Assembly: GCF_019264485.1 (NCBI RefSeq)
Contig: NZ_JAHVAA010000007.1
Location: 151,732-215,731, forward strand
DNA: 64,000 nucleotides
Source: Sediminibacterium sp.
GTDB taxonomy: Bacteria; Bacteroidota; Bacteroidia; Chitinophagales; Chitinophagaceae
Direction of reading: 5' to 3'
This document shows positions 50,301 through 58,550 of this stretch, piece after piece. The notes beneath the pieces are model-generated. The model made no database searches. It saw only the letters and a list, made by a program, of their open reading frames with translations, and was not told where the DNA came from. The translations under genes were made by a program, and so were the position numbers. Position 1 is the first letter of the stretch. Every line of letters starts with the position of its first letter.

Positions 50301-53300
50301 TGCCGTTCAGTGTGTAACTGGATACACCATTGATAAATGTGGTATCGGGCCCTGCATTGGCAGGTGTTACCGGTTGTAATACAGTAATGGTATTCAGATT
50401 GGTATACAATACCGGGCAATTCTGGTTTTGTACTGCAGCCCTGAAAACAGTTGTTGCGCTTAGGTTGTTATAATCCAGCGTATTGGTGGTATTGGCAACA
50501 GTGGTCCATGAAGTACCATAATCAGTAGAATATTCCCAGCGTTGAATACTACCGGTGTTGCCGCTTAAAGTAAGTGTTCCATTATTTGATATAGCACAAA
50601 CAGTTGCTTCTGCTGTAATATTACCCGGTACTGAAGGTGGATGGATAACAACCTGAACAGTATCTTTTGAATCTGCACAGGTTCCATTTGAAATGGTCCA
50701 TACAAATTGATAAGTACCTGCCACCAAACCACTCACTGTTGTAGCCGGATTGGCAGTATTGGTAAAGGTTACAGTTGAAGGTGCACCAGCCAGTACAGAC
50801 CATGTGCCAGTTCCAGATGTTGGATTATTCCCGTTTAAAGTAATACCTGTAACATTACAGATAGATTGATCAGTTCCTGCATTAGCTGTTGTTACTGCTG
50901 GTAAAACAGTAAGGGTAATAATATTTGAATACAATGGAGCACAAACACCACTTTGAACCGATGCCCTGTATTGAGTAGTGGAAGAAAGATTATTAAAGTT
51001 GAGTGTATTAGTAGTATTAGAGATAATGGTCCATGAAGTACCATTATCAGTTGAAGCTTCCCAATGAAGAATATTACCTGTATAACCTGCCAAAGTGAGT
51101 GTACCGTTATTTGAAGTGGCGCAAACAGTATTACTTGCAGACAAAGTACCAGGAACAGTTTGCGGATCAACAGTGATAGATACAGTGTCTCTTGAATCAG
51201 CACAAGTGCCGTTAGAGATAGTCCAGACAAACTGGTAAGTGCCCACTACAAGACCATTAACAGTTGAGTTGGGGTTGTTGGCATTGGTAAAGCTGACAGT
51301 AGAAGGAGCACCCGGAACAACAGTCCATGTGCCAGTACCATTTACAGGTGTATTGGCAGCAAGTATGGTAGCCGTTGTAAAACAAACATGTGTATCCGTT
51401 CCTGCATTGGCTGTTGTTACTGCGGGTAAAACAGTAATGGTAATAATATTTGAATACTGGGAATTACAAACGCCGCTTTGTACGGCAACCCTGTATTGAG
51501 TTGTAACAGATAAATTAGTATAGTTAAATGTGTTGGCTGTATTTGCAATAGCTGTCCATGAAGTACCATTATCAGTTGAAGCTTCCCAATGAAGAATATT
51601 ACCTGTATAACCTGCCAGAGTGAGTGTACCGTTATTTGAAGTGGCGCAAACAGTATTACTTGCAGACAAAGTACCAGGAACAGTTTGCGGATCAACAGTG
51701 ATAGATACAGTGTCTCTTGAATCAGCACAAGTGCCGTTAGAGATAGTCCAGACAAATTGGTAAGTGCCTACTACAAGACCATTAACAGTTGAGTTGGGGT
51801 TGTTGGCATTGGTAAAGGTTACAGCAGAAGGTGCACCCGGAACAATGGTCCATGTACCGGTACCATTAACCGGTGTATTGGCAGCAAGTATGGTAGCTGT
51901 TGTAAAACAAACATGTGTATCCGTTCCTGCATTGGCTGTTGTTACCGCTGGTAAAACAGTAATCGTAATAATATTTGAATACAATGGAGCACAAACACCA
52001 CTTTGAACCGATGCCCTGTACTGCGTGGTAGTGCCAAGATTAGTATAGTTGAGTGTATTGGTTGTGTTGGCGATAGTAGTCCATGAAGTACCATTATCAA
52101 TAGAACTTTCCCAATGAAGAATATTACCGGTATAACCTGCCAGTGTAATTGTTCCGTTATTGGTAGTAGCACAAACTGTATTGCCTGCAGACAGTGTGCC
52201 GGGAACAGTAGCGGGGTATACAGTAAGTTGAACGGTGTCTTTTATATTGGTACATACACCATTGCTAACTGTCCATTCGAATTGATATACACCGGCAACA
52301 AGACCGCTTACTGTGGTATGGGCATCCGCAGCATTAGTAAAGCTAACCGCAGATGGACCTGAAATAAATGACCAGCTACCACTTCCGGAAGAAGGAGTAG
52401 TGGCATTCAAACCTGTGGCGGAAACATTGCACACACTGAAATCAGTTCCGGCATCAGGCATTTCAACAGGAGGTACAACCGTAATGGTGGCAATGGTTGA
52501 ATATACCGGGGTACAAACACCACTCTGTACCAGAACCCTGTATTGGGTAGAAGCAGTAAGATTTGTATAAATGTAAGTATTGGTAGTGTTAGAGATGGTT
52601 GTCCAACTTCCGCCGTTGTTAACAGAGAACTCCCATTGAATTATGTTTCCTGTATAAGTATTCAGGCTTAGCGAACCGGTATTTCCTGTAGCACAAACAG
52701 TGGCATCATTTCCCAGTGTGCCGGGAACAGTAATTGGAGAAACGGTAATAGTGATATTATTACTATATGCAACAGCACAGCTTCCGCTTTGTACTACTGC
52801 CCTGAATGAAGTAGTTTGGGTAAGATTATTGAATGTGTAAGTGCTGGTATTAACTGCATAGCTGTTTGGCCAGGTAGTTCCACCATCTACCGAAGATTCC
52901 CAGCGAATAATATTACCTGTATTACCTGCGAGGGTAAGCGTACCTGTATTACTACCGGAACATACAGTCATGGCACTGCTTAAAGTACCTGGTACAGTTA
53001 ACGGATCAACAGTAACAGTAACCGAATTGGAAAACTGAATACTGCAACTTCCACTTTGTACCACAGCCCTGTATAAAGTGGAAACAGTGAGGTTGCTGAA
53101 TGTATAAGTATTGTTTGTGTTGGTAATAGTTGTCCAGCTTGTACCATTATCAATTGATGATTCCCAGCGAATAATATTTCCTGTATAACCTGTGAGTGTA
53201 ACAGAACCCGTATTGGTTCCGAAACATACATTGGTATTTGCTGAAAGGGTACCTGCAACAGTTTCCGGACTAATGATCACATTTACAGTGTCTCTCGAAA

Positions 53301-55659
53301 TAGTACAGGGATTATTTGATATGGTCCATACAAATACATAAGTACCTGGAATCAATCCGCTTACTGTACTGTTGGGTAATGCAGCATTACTGAATATAAC
53401 AGCAGAAGCACCGGAAGCCATTGTCCAGTTACCTGTACCCACTAAAGGAGTATTACCACTTAGTTGAGCAGAGCCGAGGTTACACAATAACTGATCGGCG
53501 CCTGCTGCAGCTGTGGTTGGGTTTGGTTTAACGGTAATGTCTGTTGAGTCTGTTGCTGTACAGCCATTGGTTGAAATAGTAGTTATTCTGTATCGTACAA
53601 TTGCATTTGCTGTAGATGTATTGGTTAATACATCTGTAATAGTAGTTGTTGAAGAAGGCGTGTTGTTTGATGAGTAACCGGTAACTATTCCTGAAACAAC
53701 TGAAGATGTCCATGAAAAGGAAGACCCTGGCAGTGAGCTACTGAACTGGATATTGGCAGCAGTACCCGAACAGATTTGAGCTGCATTGTTGGTAACTGAA
53801 ATGGCAGGATTTGGATTGATGGTAACAGTGAGTGTATACGGTGTTCCTGCACAACCTGCATAATATGGGGTAATTACATACTGCACAACAGCAGCTGTGG
53901 TAGAAGACGAATTAATAAGTAAGTCGCTGATATTGCCTGAGCCATTTGTGGTATTACCGCTACCTGTGCCGCTTGTAAAAGAAGATGTCCATAAAAAAGT
54001 ACTTCCTGTCTGTGAAGCAGAGGGTGTATAAGATAAGAGTTGATTGGAGCAGATGGCTGTGGTTGTATTTGTGCCAATATTGTTGGGGTATATTCTTAAA
54101 ATCATTGAATCCCGACTGGTATTGCTGCCGCAGTTACCGGTGGCATTGTAAGTAGATGTTCCGGTGAAATACAGTTTTACTGAACCGGCAGTCTTATCGG
54201 CCAGACTCGGAGTATAAGTTGGGTTTAAAGAATTGGCATTGGAGAAAGTTCCGGTACCGGAAGTACTCCAGCTATAGTTATTGGTGACATAAGAAATAGC
54301 ACCTGATAGATTTACCGTATTGGTATTGTAACAGATTGAAGTATCTTTTGAATTGAGGATACTTGCCATTGCTACTGCGTTTTTAAAAACTATCTGTGTG
54401 TCACTGCAGCTTACACCATTCGTGGTAAACTGAACACTCACAGAATAAGCTGCAGAACTGTTGAACTGAAAACGCGGATACTGAGAAGAAGCATTATTAG
54501 AGCCCTGAAAACTCCATGATCCAGTGCTTGATACTGCCCATAAATAACTATTGCCTGCATTACTGTTGCTGTAAGTAACTTTATAATACTCATCAGTTGC
54601 GCTATAACTTGTTATTCCATTATTACATTCAATCACATCAGGATTCAATTTTACAGAAGCTATAGTTAGTGATATGGAGGCAGATGCTGTAATACAAGTG
54701 CTTGATGTTAAACTCGCCACATCGGGCCCAACAATTACACGATAGGAGGCGCCGTCTGTACTGGTAGCATTACTTATGGTATAACTGCTGGTTGTGGAAG
54801 CTGTTCCGATATTGGACCATGTAACACCCCCATCTGTACTTTTCTGCCATTGGTAAGCTGGCGATGTAAATGGATTATTGACAATAGATGCATTAATAGT
54901 TGTGCTTGTACCCGCACAAATGGTGGTACCTGTATTGAACGAAACAGTAGCAGTAGGTGTACAGGCGGTGAAAAGAATATCATCGATAGCCAGATCATTG
55001 CCGCACTGGGGCTGGCCACCATAAGCATCAACCATTTCCAAGACCAGCGATGTAGTACCAGATGGCAATGCAAAACTAAAACCATATTGAAGCCAGTTAG
55101 GCGCAACAGAACGGTTGGCTGTAAGTGGCAGATCACCAGTGTTATAAGTGGCAAGAACAGTACCTGAAGTATTTTTAATATTGAATGTAACATTGGGATA
55201 AACATAACCACTGCCACAAATAGGTAAAGTATTACTGGTGGTATTTACATTGGCCATCCAGGCAGAAAAATTATAGGTAGAACCCGGACAGAGATTGTCG
55301 ACCTGTTGCGTAAAAAATACTGATCCGCCGGTACCTGCATTTACCAGAAACATATTACCATTTGAATTGCCTGTATGGTCGGCACCTACAGCCCAGTCGT
55401 TGCGGCCTGAATTTTGAACACGTGGGGTAACTATATACCTGCCATCATCCAGTGCACCGCTGCTTTGGAAAGAATAGTTGGTATTGAAACCAGCGGGTAC
55501 TGTGGTTTTGGAGGAAGAAGAAGAACCTTGCCCGAAGGTTTGTGAAAAAACCGGCGCTAACGCGCTGCTGGAACAAGTGCCTTGCCCTTCTACCAATAAC
55601 GAGGTATACAGACAACAAAGCAAGAGCACAACATGGTATGTGTACTTCTGGGGGATCAT
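44350..55659 (-). CDS. Giant T9SS type B adhesin built from alternating Ig-like modules
   Basis: The 3769-residue product begins with a signal peptide (YHVVLLLCCLYTSLLVEGQ) and an N-terminal jelly-roll-like region (about 35-240, ending QPQCGNDLAIDDILFTACTP). Several Ig-like blocks follow to about 715. From about 715 to 3265 it alternates two modules of about 88 residues. Module A: VPGTLSASNTVCA, then GNILHWEASTDNGTSW, then TQYRVAVQSGVC. Module B: ANAGTDTHVCF, then GTGTWT, then GTYQFVWTISNGTC. I count 16 A and 13 B copies. PKD-type domains and a type B sorting domain (LFVPNAFSPDGDGVNDVLLVQG, near 3680) end the protein. It is inferred to be a surface adhesin, possibly for gliding. Its stop overlaps the porP-like start. 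Confidence 0.92.
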   Translation of the reverse strand: MIPQKYTYHVVLLLCCLYTSLLVEGQGTCSSSALAPVFSQTFGQGSSSSSKTTVPAGFNTNYSFQSSGALDDGRYIVTPRVQNSGRNDWAVGADHTGNSNGNMFLVNAGTGGSVFFTQQVDNLCPGSTYNFSAWMANVNTTSNTLPICGSGYVYPNVTFNIKNTSGTVLATYNTGDLPLTANRSVAPNWLQYGFSFALPSGTTSLVLEMVDAYGGQPQCGNDLAIDDILFTACTPTATVSFNTGTTICAGTSTTINASIVNNPFTSPAYQWQKSTDGGVTWSNIGTASTTSSYTISNATSTDGASYRVIVGPDVASLTSSTCITASASISLTIASVKLNPDVIECNNGITSYSATDEYYKVTYSNSNAGNSYLWAVSSTGSWSFQGSNNASSQYPRFQFNSSAAYSVSVQFTTNGVSCSDTQIVFKNAVAMASILNSKDTSICYNTNTVNLSGAISYVTNNYSWSTSGTGTFSNANSLNPTYTPSLADKTAGSVKLYFTGTSTYNATGNCGSNTSRDSMILRIYPNNIGTNTTTAICSNQLLSYTPSASQTGSTFLWTSSFTSGTGSGNTTNGSGNISDLLINSSSTTAAVVQYVITPYYAGCAGTPYTLTVTINPNPAISVTNNAAQICSGTAANIQFSSSLPGSSFSWTSSVVSGIVTGYSSNNTPSSTTTITDVLTNTSTANAIVRYRITTISTNGCTATDSTDITVKPNPTTAAAGADQLLCNLGSAQLSGNTPLVGTGNWTMASGASAVIFSNAALPNSTVSGLIPGTYVFVWTISNNPCTISRDTVNVIISPETVAGTLSANTNVCFGTNTGSVTLTGYTGNIIRWESSIDNGTSWTTITNTNNTYTFSNLTVSTLYRAVVQSGSCSIQFSNSVTVTVDPLTVPGTLSSAMTVCSGSNTGTLTLAGNTGNIIRWESSVDGGTTWPNSYAVNTSTYTFNNLTQTTSFRAVVQSGSCAVAYSNNITITVSPITVPGTLGNDATVCATGNTGSLSLNTYTGNIIQWEFSVNNGGSWTTISNTTNTYIYTNLTASTQYRVLVQSGVCTPVYSTIATITVVPPVEMPDAGTDFSVCNVSATGLNATTPSSGSGSWSFISGPSAVSFTNAADAHTTVSGLVAGVYQFEWTVSNGVCTNIKDTVQLTVYPATVPGTLSAGNTVCATTNNGTITLAGYTGNILHWESSIDNGTSWTTIANTTNTLNYTNLGTTTQYRASVQSGVCAPLYSNIITITVLPAVTTANAGTDTHVCFTTATILAANTPVNGTGTWTIVPGAPSAVTFTNANNPNSTVNGLVVGTYQFVWTISNGTCADSRDTVSITVDPQTVPGTLSASNTVCATSNNGTLTLAGYTGNILHWEASTDNGTSWTAIANTANTFNYTNLSVTTQYRVAVQSGVCNSQYSNIITITVLPAVTTANAGTDTHVCFTTATILAANTPVNGTGTWTVVPGAPSTVSFTNANNPNSTVNGLVVGTYQFVWTISNGTCADSRDTVSITVDPQTVPGTLSASNTVCATSNNGTLTLAGYTGNILHWEASTDNGTSWTIISNTTNTLNFNNLSSTTQYRASVQSGVCAPLYSNIITLTVLPAVTTANAGTDQSICNVTGITLNGNNPTSGTGTWSVLAGAPSTVTFTNTANPATTVSGLVAGTYQFVWTISNGTCADSKDTVQVVIHPPSVPGNITAEATVCAISNNGTLTLSGNTGSIQRWEYSTDYGTSWTTVANTTNTLDYNNLSATTVFRAAVQNQNCPVLYTNLNTITVLQPVTPANAGPDTTFINGVSSYTLNGNTPVSGTGIWSVVPGATTTLNFSGITNPRSTITGLDYVHGAPPTDGKYLLVWTVSNGYCPVSRDTMQITVQPPTNPGVIGPDAVVCTGNNSGTLQLTDYLGTILQWELSVTNGTTWTIISSTVGTNQDTYTYNNLTQTTLFRALVKNGVGAELYSGIAATVTVLELVTPANAGPDQLLCNTTSSTLAGNSPTSGMGTWSALPGNPTVAAFSNTADPNSVISGLGFGTYYFVWTISNGICSDSKDTVAITIQQPTIAGNISADNTVCITSNNGALTLTGFFGNIVQTEYSIDNGITWLGVTNTANLSTVTYTNLTQTTQYRGQVKNSVCPALFTNIVTVTVLPEVTPANAGSDQVLCNVTAALLNANTPVSGTGIWTLLAGAPSAVSFTNAADPATTVNGMVQGTYRFVWTISNTLCASSSDTVEIRIVPPTVAGNLVASATVCATNNTDILTLSGNNGNIIRWEFSTNNGGSWSTISNTANTFTYTNLNTTTSYRAINQHEICPALYSNEVTVTVIPPVTAANAGTDQVLCNVTAAALNANNPSSGSGTWTLAAGAPSAVNFTNANDPATTVNGLVNGRYHFIWTIANGMCANSVDTVEVYIAAPTVQGNLVASATVCATNNTDILTLSGNNGNIIRWEFSTNNGGSWSNISNTANTFTYTNLNTTTSYRALVQNEICPAVYSNGITVTVIPPVTPANAGPDQRLCNVSTATLSANTPASGTGTWTVIAGAPSAISFTNPTDPNTTVNGLTTGTYQFIWTIANGTCANSADTVQITIDPQTVPGSLIADATVCATSNNNILSLSGNTGDILRWEFSTSGGSSWNSIVNTTNTFTYTNLNTTTSYRVAVQSGSCNPLYSNNVTITVVQPVTTSNAGADQILCNATTTVLQANLPVSGTGVWTYLSGPVVPVFANAADPNTVVTGLAVGTYSFVWTITNNLCVDSKDTVQVRIDPVTVPGTLSSHATVCSGSNTGTLQLSGTTGNILHWEYSTDNGASWSVISNTTNSYTYNNLTSSTLFRVLVKNSVCATGYSNPVLITVMPQVTIAVAGMNQTLCNSSSARLDGNTPASGVGIWSQTAGPTTAVFDNANLAGTNLSGLSTGTYRFMWTISNSVCQASSNEVEVRIDPPTSAGLLSNDDTVCTTLNTGSLSINNYTGTIIRWESSTDNGANWNIINTTQNTYTYSNLTLTTRFRVLVQSGVCASLYSNTVTITVNPFTVGGHIAANDTVCVTSNNGTLQLTNYVGDLIRWESSTNNGSSWNLINYTGDQYSFSNLATTTMFRVLVQSGVCSAAFSDSVNIVVDAATVAGNLTGTDTVCYNNNTGNIILSGRLGTIVQWESSENSGASWSSLSNIVSDTLRYNNLTRNTLYRTLVKNGTCAVMYTAPVEIAVVSPVTPADAGADVLVCNAATSSALRGNTPFAGTGSWKQVTGPNTALIADPANPNTTIAGLTTGSYQFAWEISNGICVSSSDTVMVRVDQTIADFTLSGVHNCGNTIYQFNDRSHSNFGIAGWKWSIAPGDTVNQKENSIRFTSEGTYTMNLSVQSNAGCVNTLQAQFTVDVFEFPQVDIDAIRDVCQGQLTQLLPVVNSRDTIAMLLWNLGNGTRSTDSVISVRYLVDGQYTVRLTATTVNNCFDSAYKAMTVHPLPVINITPNSTICKGDSIRLVASGAMSYIWYDQLNNITASGPNNKTVRPAGSTTVRVIGYDEHGCSEIKSTNIRVIQPLKMFAAQGDTLCIGESKQLIATGASTYKWYPENGLSNASVANPVAKPVETTIYNVIGKDAFNCFTDTAQIKVVVGRPTPINIGRDTVITAGTSFQLSVLSNNSINGGTDQIRKWRWGGAASISCPTCPTPEVKLSNDACISCTVVNNYGCVSTDTLCIKTLCPATELFVPNAFSPDGDGVNDVLLVQGKGVKLIKSFRIYNRWGQLVFEKANFSPGDPAYAWNGTAFGKAVTPDVFVYVSEVICEKGLPTIFKGNITILK
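51031..51945 (-). repeat. Near-identical tandem duplication of a 525-bp A+B module pair inside the adhesin
   Basis: Bases from 51031 recur from 51556, a shift of exactly 525 (175 codons). I counted three mismatches over the first 255 or so aligned bases, and the match continues with more changes to about 51420/51945. Neighbouring modules are much more diverged, so this pair was duplicated or homogenised recently. Confidence 0.85.
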
Positions 55660-55874
55660 GGATATTGGATATAAGATGTTATCAGAAAAAAGCGGGATAG
55701 ATCACTTTTCTCTGCATACAGCTCTCATAGGTCAATGCAATGTACACAGCTTATTGTGCTAATCAATGTTATGCGTATATGACATATTCTTCTTTTCTTT
55801 GTAGTTCAAATCCTACACAATTATTATCACTAACTCTATTCTTTATACATTAAGAAAAATACTATTTACAGATC

Positions 55875-58205
55875 ATGTGGTATCGACTGGGTCAATTCAT
55901 TTTAAAACAAAGGTTATTACTGATTTTTTTGTTGATGATTGCTACGGGAATCATGACGTATTATGCAACACAGGTGCGTTTAAGTTATGAGTTTACCAGG
56001 GCTATACCCACCGATAATCCCCGTTACCAGGAATACCAGTCATTTCTGAAAAAATTTGGCGGAGACGGTAATATGCTTGTTTTGGGGTTTGATAAAAACG
56101 ATTTCTTTTCTCTTGATTATTTTAATCAAGTAGGTGCTTTACATGCGTCATTAAAAAAAATAAATGGTGTAACAGGTGTATTGAGTATTCCCGATGCAGT
56201 AAACCTTCGTAATAATCGTGAGCAGCAGCAACTGGTTCCTGAAAAAATATTTCAGCTCCCCTATCAGTCACAAAGCAGTCTTGATTCATCAAAGCAGGTC
56301 TTTCTTAGTTTACCTTTCTATAAGACCTTACTCTACAGCGATTCCGGTAGTGCATACCTGATGGGTGTTTCAGTAAATGGCGATACCATAAACAGCAAAG
56401 GGAGAACAAGACTCATCAATGATATCATGCAGCAGGTTGAATTGTTTGAATCAAAAACAAAAACCAGTTTACATGTAAGCGGACTCCCATTCATCAGAAC
56501 AACAGTGGGTAACAGGATTAAAGATGAGATGAACTGGTTTCTGATAGGATCACTTGTTTTGTCTGCCATTACCTTATTGATATTTTTCCGCTCCATCAGT
56601 GCCATGCTTATGAGTCTTGTAGTAGTAGGTATAGGTGTTGTGTGGAGTTTGGGGACCATCGTACTACTGGGTTATAAAATTACCTTGCTAAATGCATTGA
56701 TACCACCACTGATTGTAGTAATTGGTATTCCCAACTGTATTTACTTCCTCAACAAATACCATACTTCATATAGAGAAACGGGTGATAAAGAGAAAGCACT
56801 CATTACCATGGTGGGCAGAATGGGTATTGTTACACTCTTTTGCAATATCGCTGCAGCTATTGGTTTTGCTGTATTTGCATTAACCAAGAGTGCTTTGTTA
56901 CAGGAATTCGGGATGGTAGCCGGAATTAATATCATGGCTCTCTTTGTGATATCACTCATTTTTATACCGGTAGTATTGAGTTATCTCAAGCCACCTAAAA
57001 ACAGACACACTAAATACCTCGATAATCCTTTTCTCGAAAAAATGTTGGTGCGTATTGAACGTTGGACTTTTCATCATGCCAAATGGGTGTATGGTATAAC
57101 TATTGTATTGAGTGTATTTGCAGTGCTGGGAATTTTTCGTTTGAAAAGCGAAGGGTTTATTGTGGATGATCTGCCAAAGACAGATAAAATATATACCGAT
57201 CTAAAATGGTTCGAAGCACATTTTGGTGGTGTAATGCCGCTGGAGATTTTAGTAGATACAAAAAAGAAAAACGGATTGCTGAGAAATACAGGACCTGTTT
57301 CCAGAATCAATGAATTATCTGCATATATCGGTGCAAAGCCAGAAGCTGCAAGGCCTCTATCATTTGCTGAAGGACTCAAATTTGCCAAGCAGGCTTATTA
57401 TGATGGCGATATATTGAGTTATGATGTTCCTTACGAAGGTGATCTTGCATTTATGGGGCCCTACCTGAAACAAAAAGCAGACAGTAATGCGGGAACAGGT
57501 GTGTCGAAAATCATCAGCAATTTTATGGACAGCGCCAAACAGGTAGCGAGAATAACGGTGAATATGAAAGATGTGGGTAGTTCGCAATTGCCATTACTGA
57601 TTGCCGATTACGAACAAAAGGCCAGGCAAATATTTGATACTGCTTCTTATAAAATTACCTTCACAGGCAGCAGTATCACTTTTCTCGAAGGGTCAAGTTT
57701 TATTATTAAGGGGTTGAAGGAAAGTATTTTCTGGGCTTTTTTACTCATCACTTTATGTATGCTTTACCTCTTCAGGTCTTTTCGTATACTGGTTTGTTCA
57801 TTAATACCCAACCTTATTCCACTGGTTATTACCGCAGGTGTTATGGGATGGGTGGGTATTGCACTGAAGCCCTCAACTGTACTGGTTTTCAGCGTAGCAC
57901 TTGGTATTGCCATCGATGTAACCATTCGTTTTCTTATCAATTATAAACAGGAACTGCCGCATTATAATAACCAGGTAGCCCAAACATTGGTGCAAACCAT
58001 CAGGCATACAGGAATCAGTATCATTTATACATCATTGGTACTTATTGCCGGCTTTATTATTTTCTGTATCAGCGATTTTGGGGGTACCCAGGCCCTGGGC
58101 TGGCTCACTTCACTAACATTGGTAATCGGTACATTAACCAACTTAGTACTTTTACCTGTACTCATTCTTCATTTTCAACAAAAGAAAACCAAACCGGTTT
58201 TATAG
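55875..58205 (+). CDS. RND/MMPL-family efflux transporter
   Basis: The 776-residue product has the MMPL/RND layout. One N-terminal helix (LLLIFLLMIATGIMTYYAT) leads into an extracytoplasmic domain (about 30-215). A bundle of five helices follows, with GIPNCIYFLNKYHTSYRETGDKEKALITM as the sterol-sensing-domain-like helix-loop and GRMGIVTLFCNIAAAIGFAVFAL. A second helix/loop/bundle half follows (from about 400, ending GTLTNLVLLPVLILHF). Proton-driven export of lipids or hydrophobic molecules is the family role. The substrate is unknown, and no periplasmic adaptor or outer-membrane channel is nearby. Confidence 0.92.
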   Translation: MWYRLGQFILKQRLLLIFLLMIATGIMTYYATQVRLSYEFTRAIPTDNPRYQEYQSFLKKFGGDGNMLVLGFDKNDFFSLDYFNQVGALHASLKKINGVTGVLSIPDAVNLRNNREQQQLVPEKIFQLPYQSQSSLDSSKQVFLSLPFYKTLLYSDSGSAYLMGVSVNGDTINSKGRTRLINDIMQQVELFESKTKTSLHVSGLPFIRTTVGNRIKDEMNWFLIGSLVLSAITLLIFFRSISAMLMSLVVVGIGVVWSLGTIVLLGYKITLLNALIPPLIVVIGIPNCIYFLNKYHTSYRETGDKEKALITMVGRMGIVTLFCNIAAAIGFAVFALTKSALLQEFGMVAGINIMALFVISLIFIPVVLSYLKPPKNRHTKYLDNPFLEKMLVRIERWTFHHAKWVYGITIVLSVFAVLGIFRLKSEGFIVDDLPKTDKIYTDLKWFEAHFGGVMPLEILVDTKKKNGLLRNTGPVSRINELSAYIGAKPEAARPLSFAEGLKFAKQAYYDGDILSYDVPYEGDLAFMGPYLKQKADSNAGTGVSKIISNFMDSAKQVARITVNMKDVGSSQLPLLIADYEQKARQIFDTASYKITFTGSSITFLEGSSFIIKGLKESIFWAFLLITLCMLYLFRSFRILVCSLIPNLIPLVITAGVMGWVGIALKPSTVLVFSVALGIAIDVTIRFLINYKQELPHYNNQVAQTLVQTIRHTGISIIYTSLVLIAGFIIFCISDFGGTQALGWLTSLTLVIGTLTNLVLLPVLILHFQQKKTKPVL

Positions 58206-58550
58206 GCGGGAAAGAAATACGTTAATTAAATATTACATTTATATACTATTTATTCCAAATGTCAAATAGAGGGTCAAAAATTGATCTTGCAGGAAGAAAT
58301 GAGCGTTCTTAAGAGAAATAATTTCACCAAAATGATACTCTCAAGATAAAAAAAGCAGTAGATACTAAAGGTATTTTAGCATTTATGGTGTCTTTAATTA
58401 TTGATTATCATTTTGTTATAAGTTAGCAATAATTAACTTTTAATTCAAAGTCAAAATTTTTTCGGCGAGTTTATCTTTTTTTTAGGTCAAACAGCGTTTT
58501 TGTAAAGCTAGCTGTCTAAATTTAACACTTCTATAAACCTAAAAAACTAA
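58206..58550. other. AT-rich intergenic region upstream of susC
   Basis: No gene is visible in these 345 bases. The last 50 bases hold a TTTTTG followed 14 bases later by TAAATTTA, a poor but possible promoter. A short inverted patch (TTATAAGTTAGCAATAATTAAC, shown only in outline near 58418-58437) is suggestive but weak. It probably carries the promoter and leader of the SusC gene. Confidence 0.4.

Noticed and set aside
46800..53300. CRISPR-like periodic repeats
   Set aside because: The repeats are about 264-525 bases, in frame, and encode protein modules. There are no short repeats with unique spacers.
44354..55217. Many open frames on the plus strand and in other frames through the adhesin gene
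   Set aside because: They recur at the period of the repeat modules and reflect the adhesin's low-complexity Thr/Ser/Asn coding, not separate genes.
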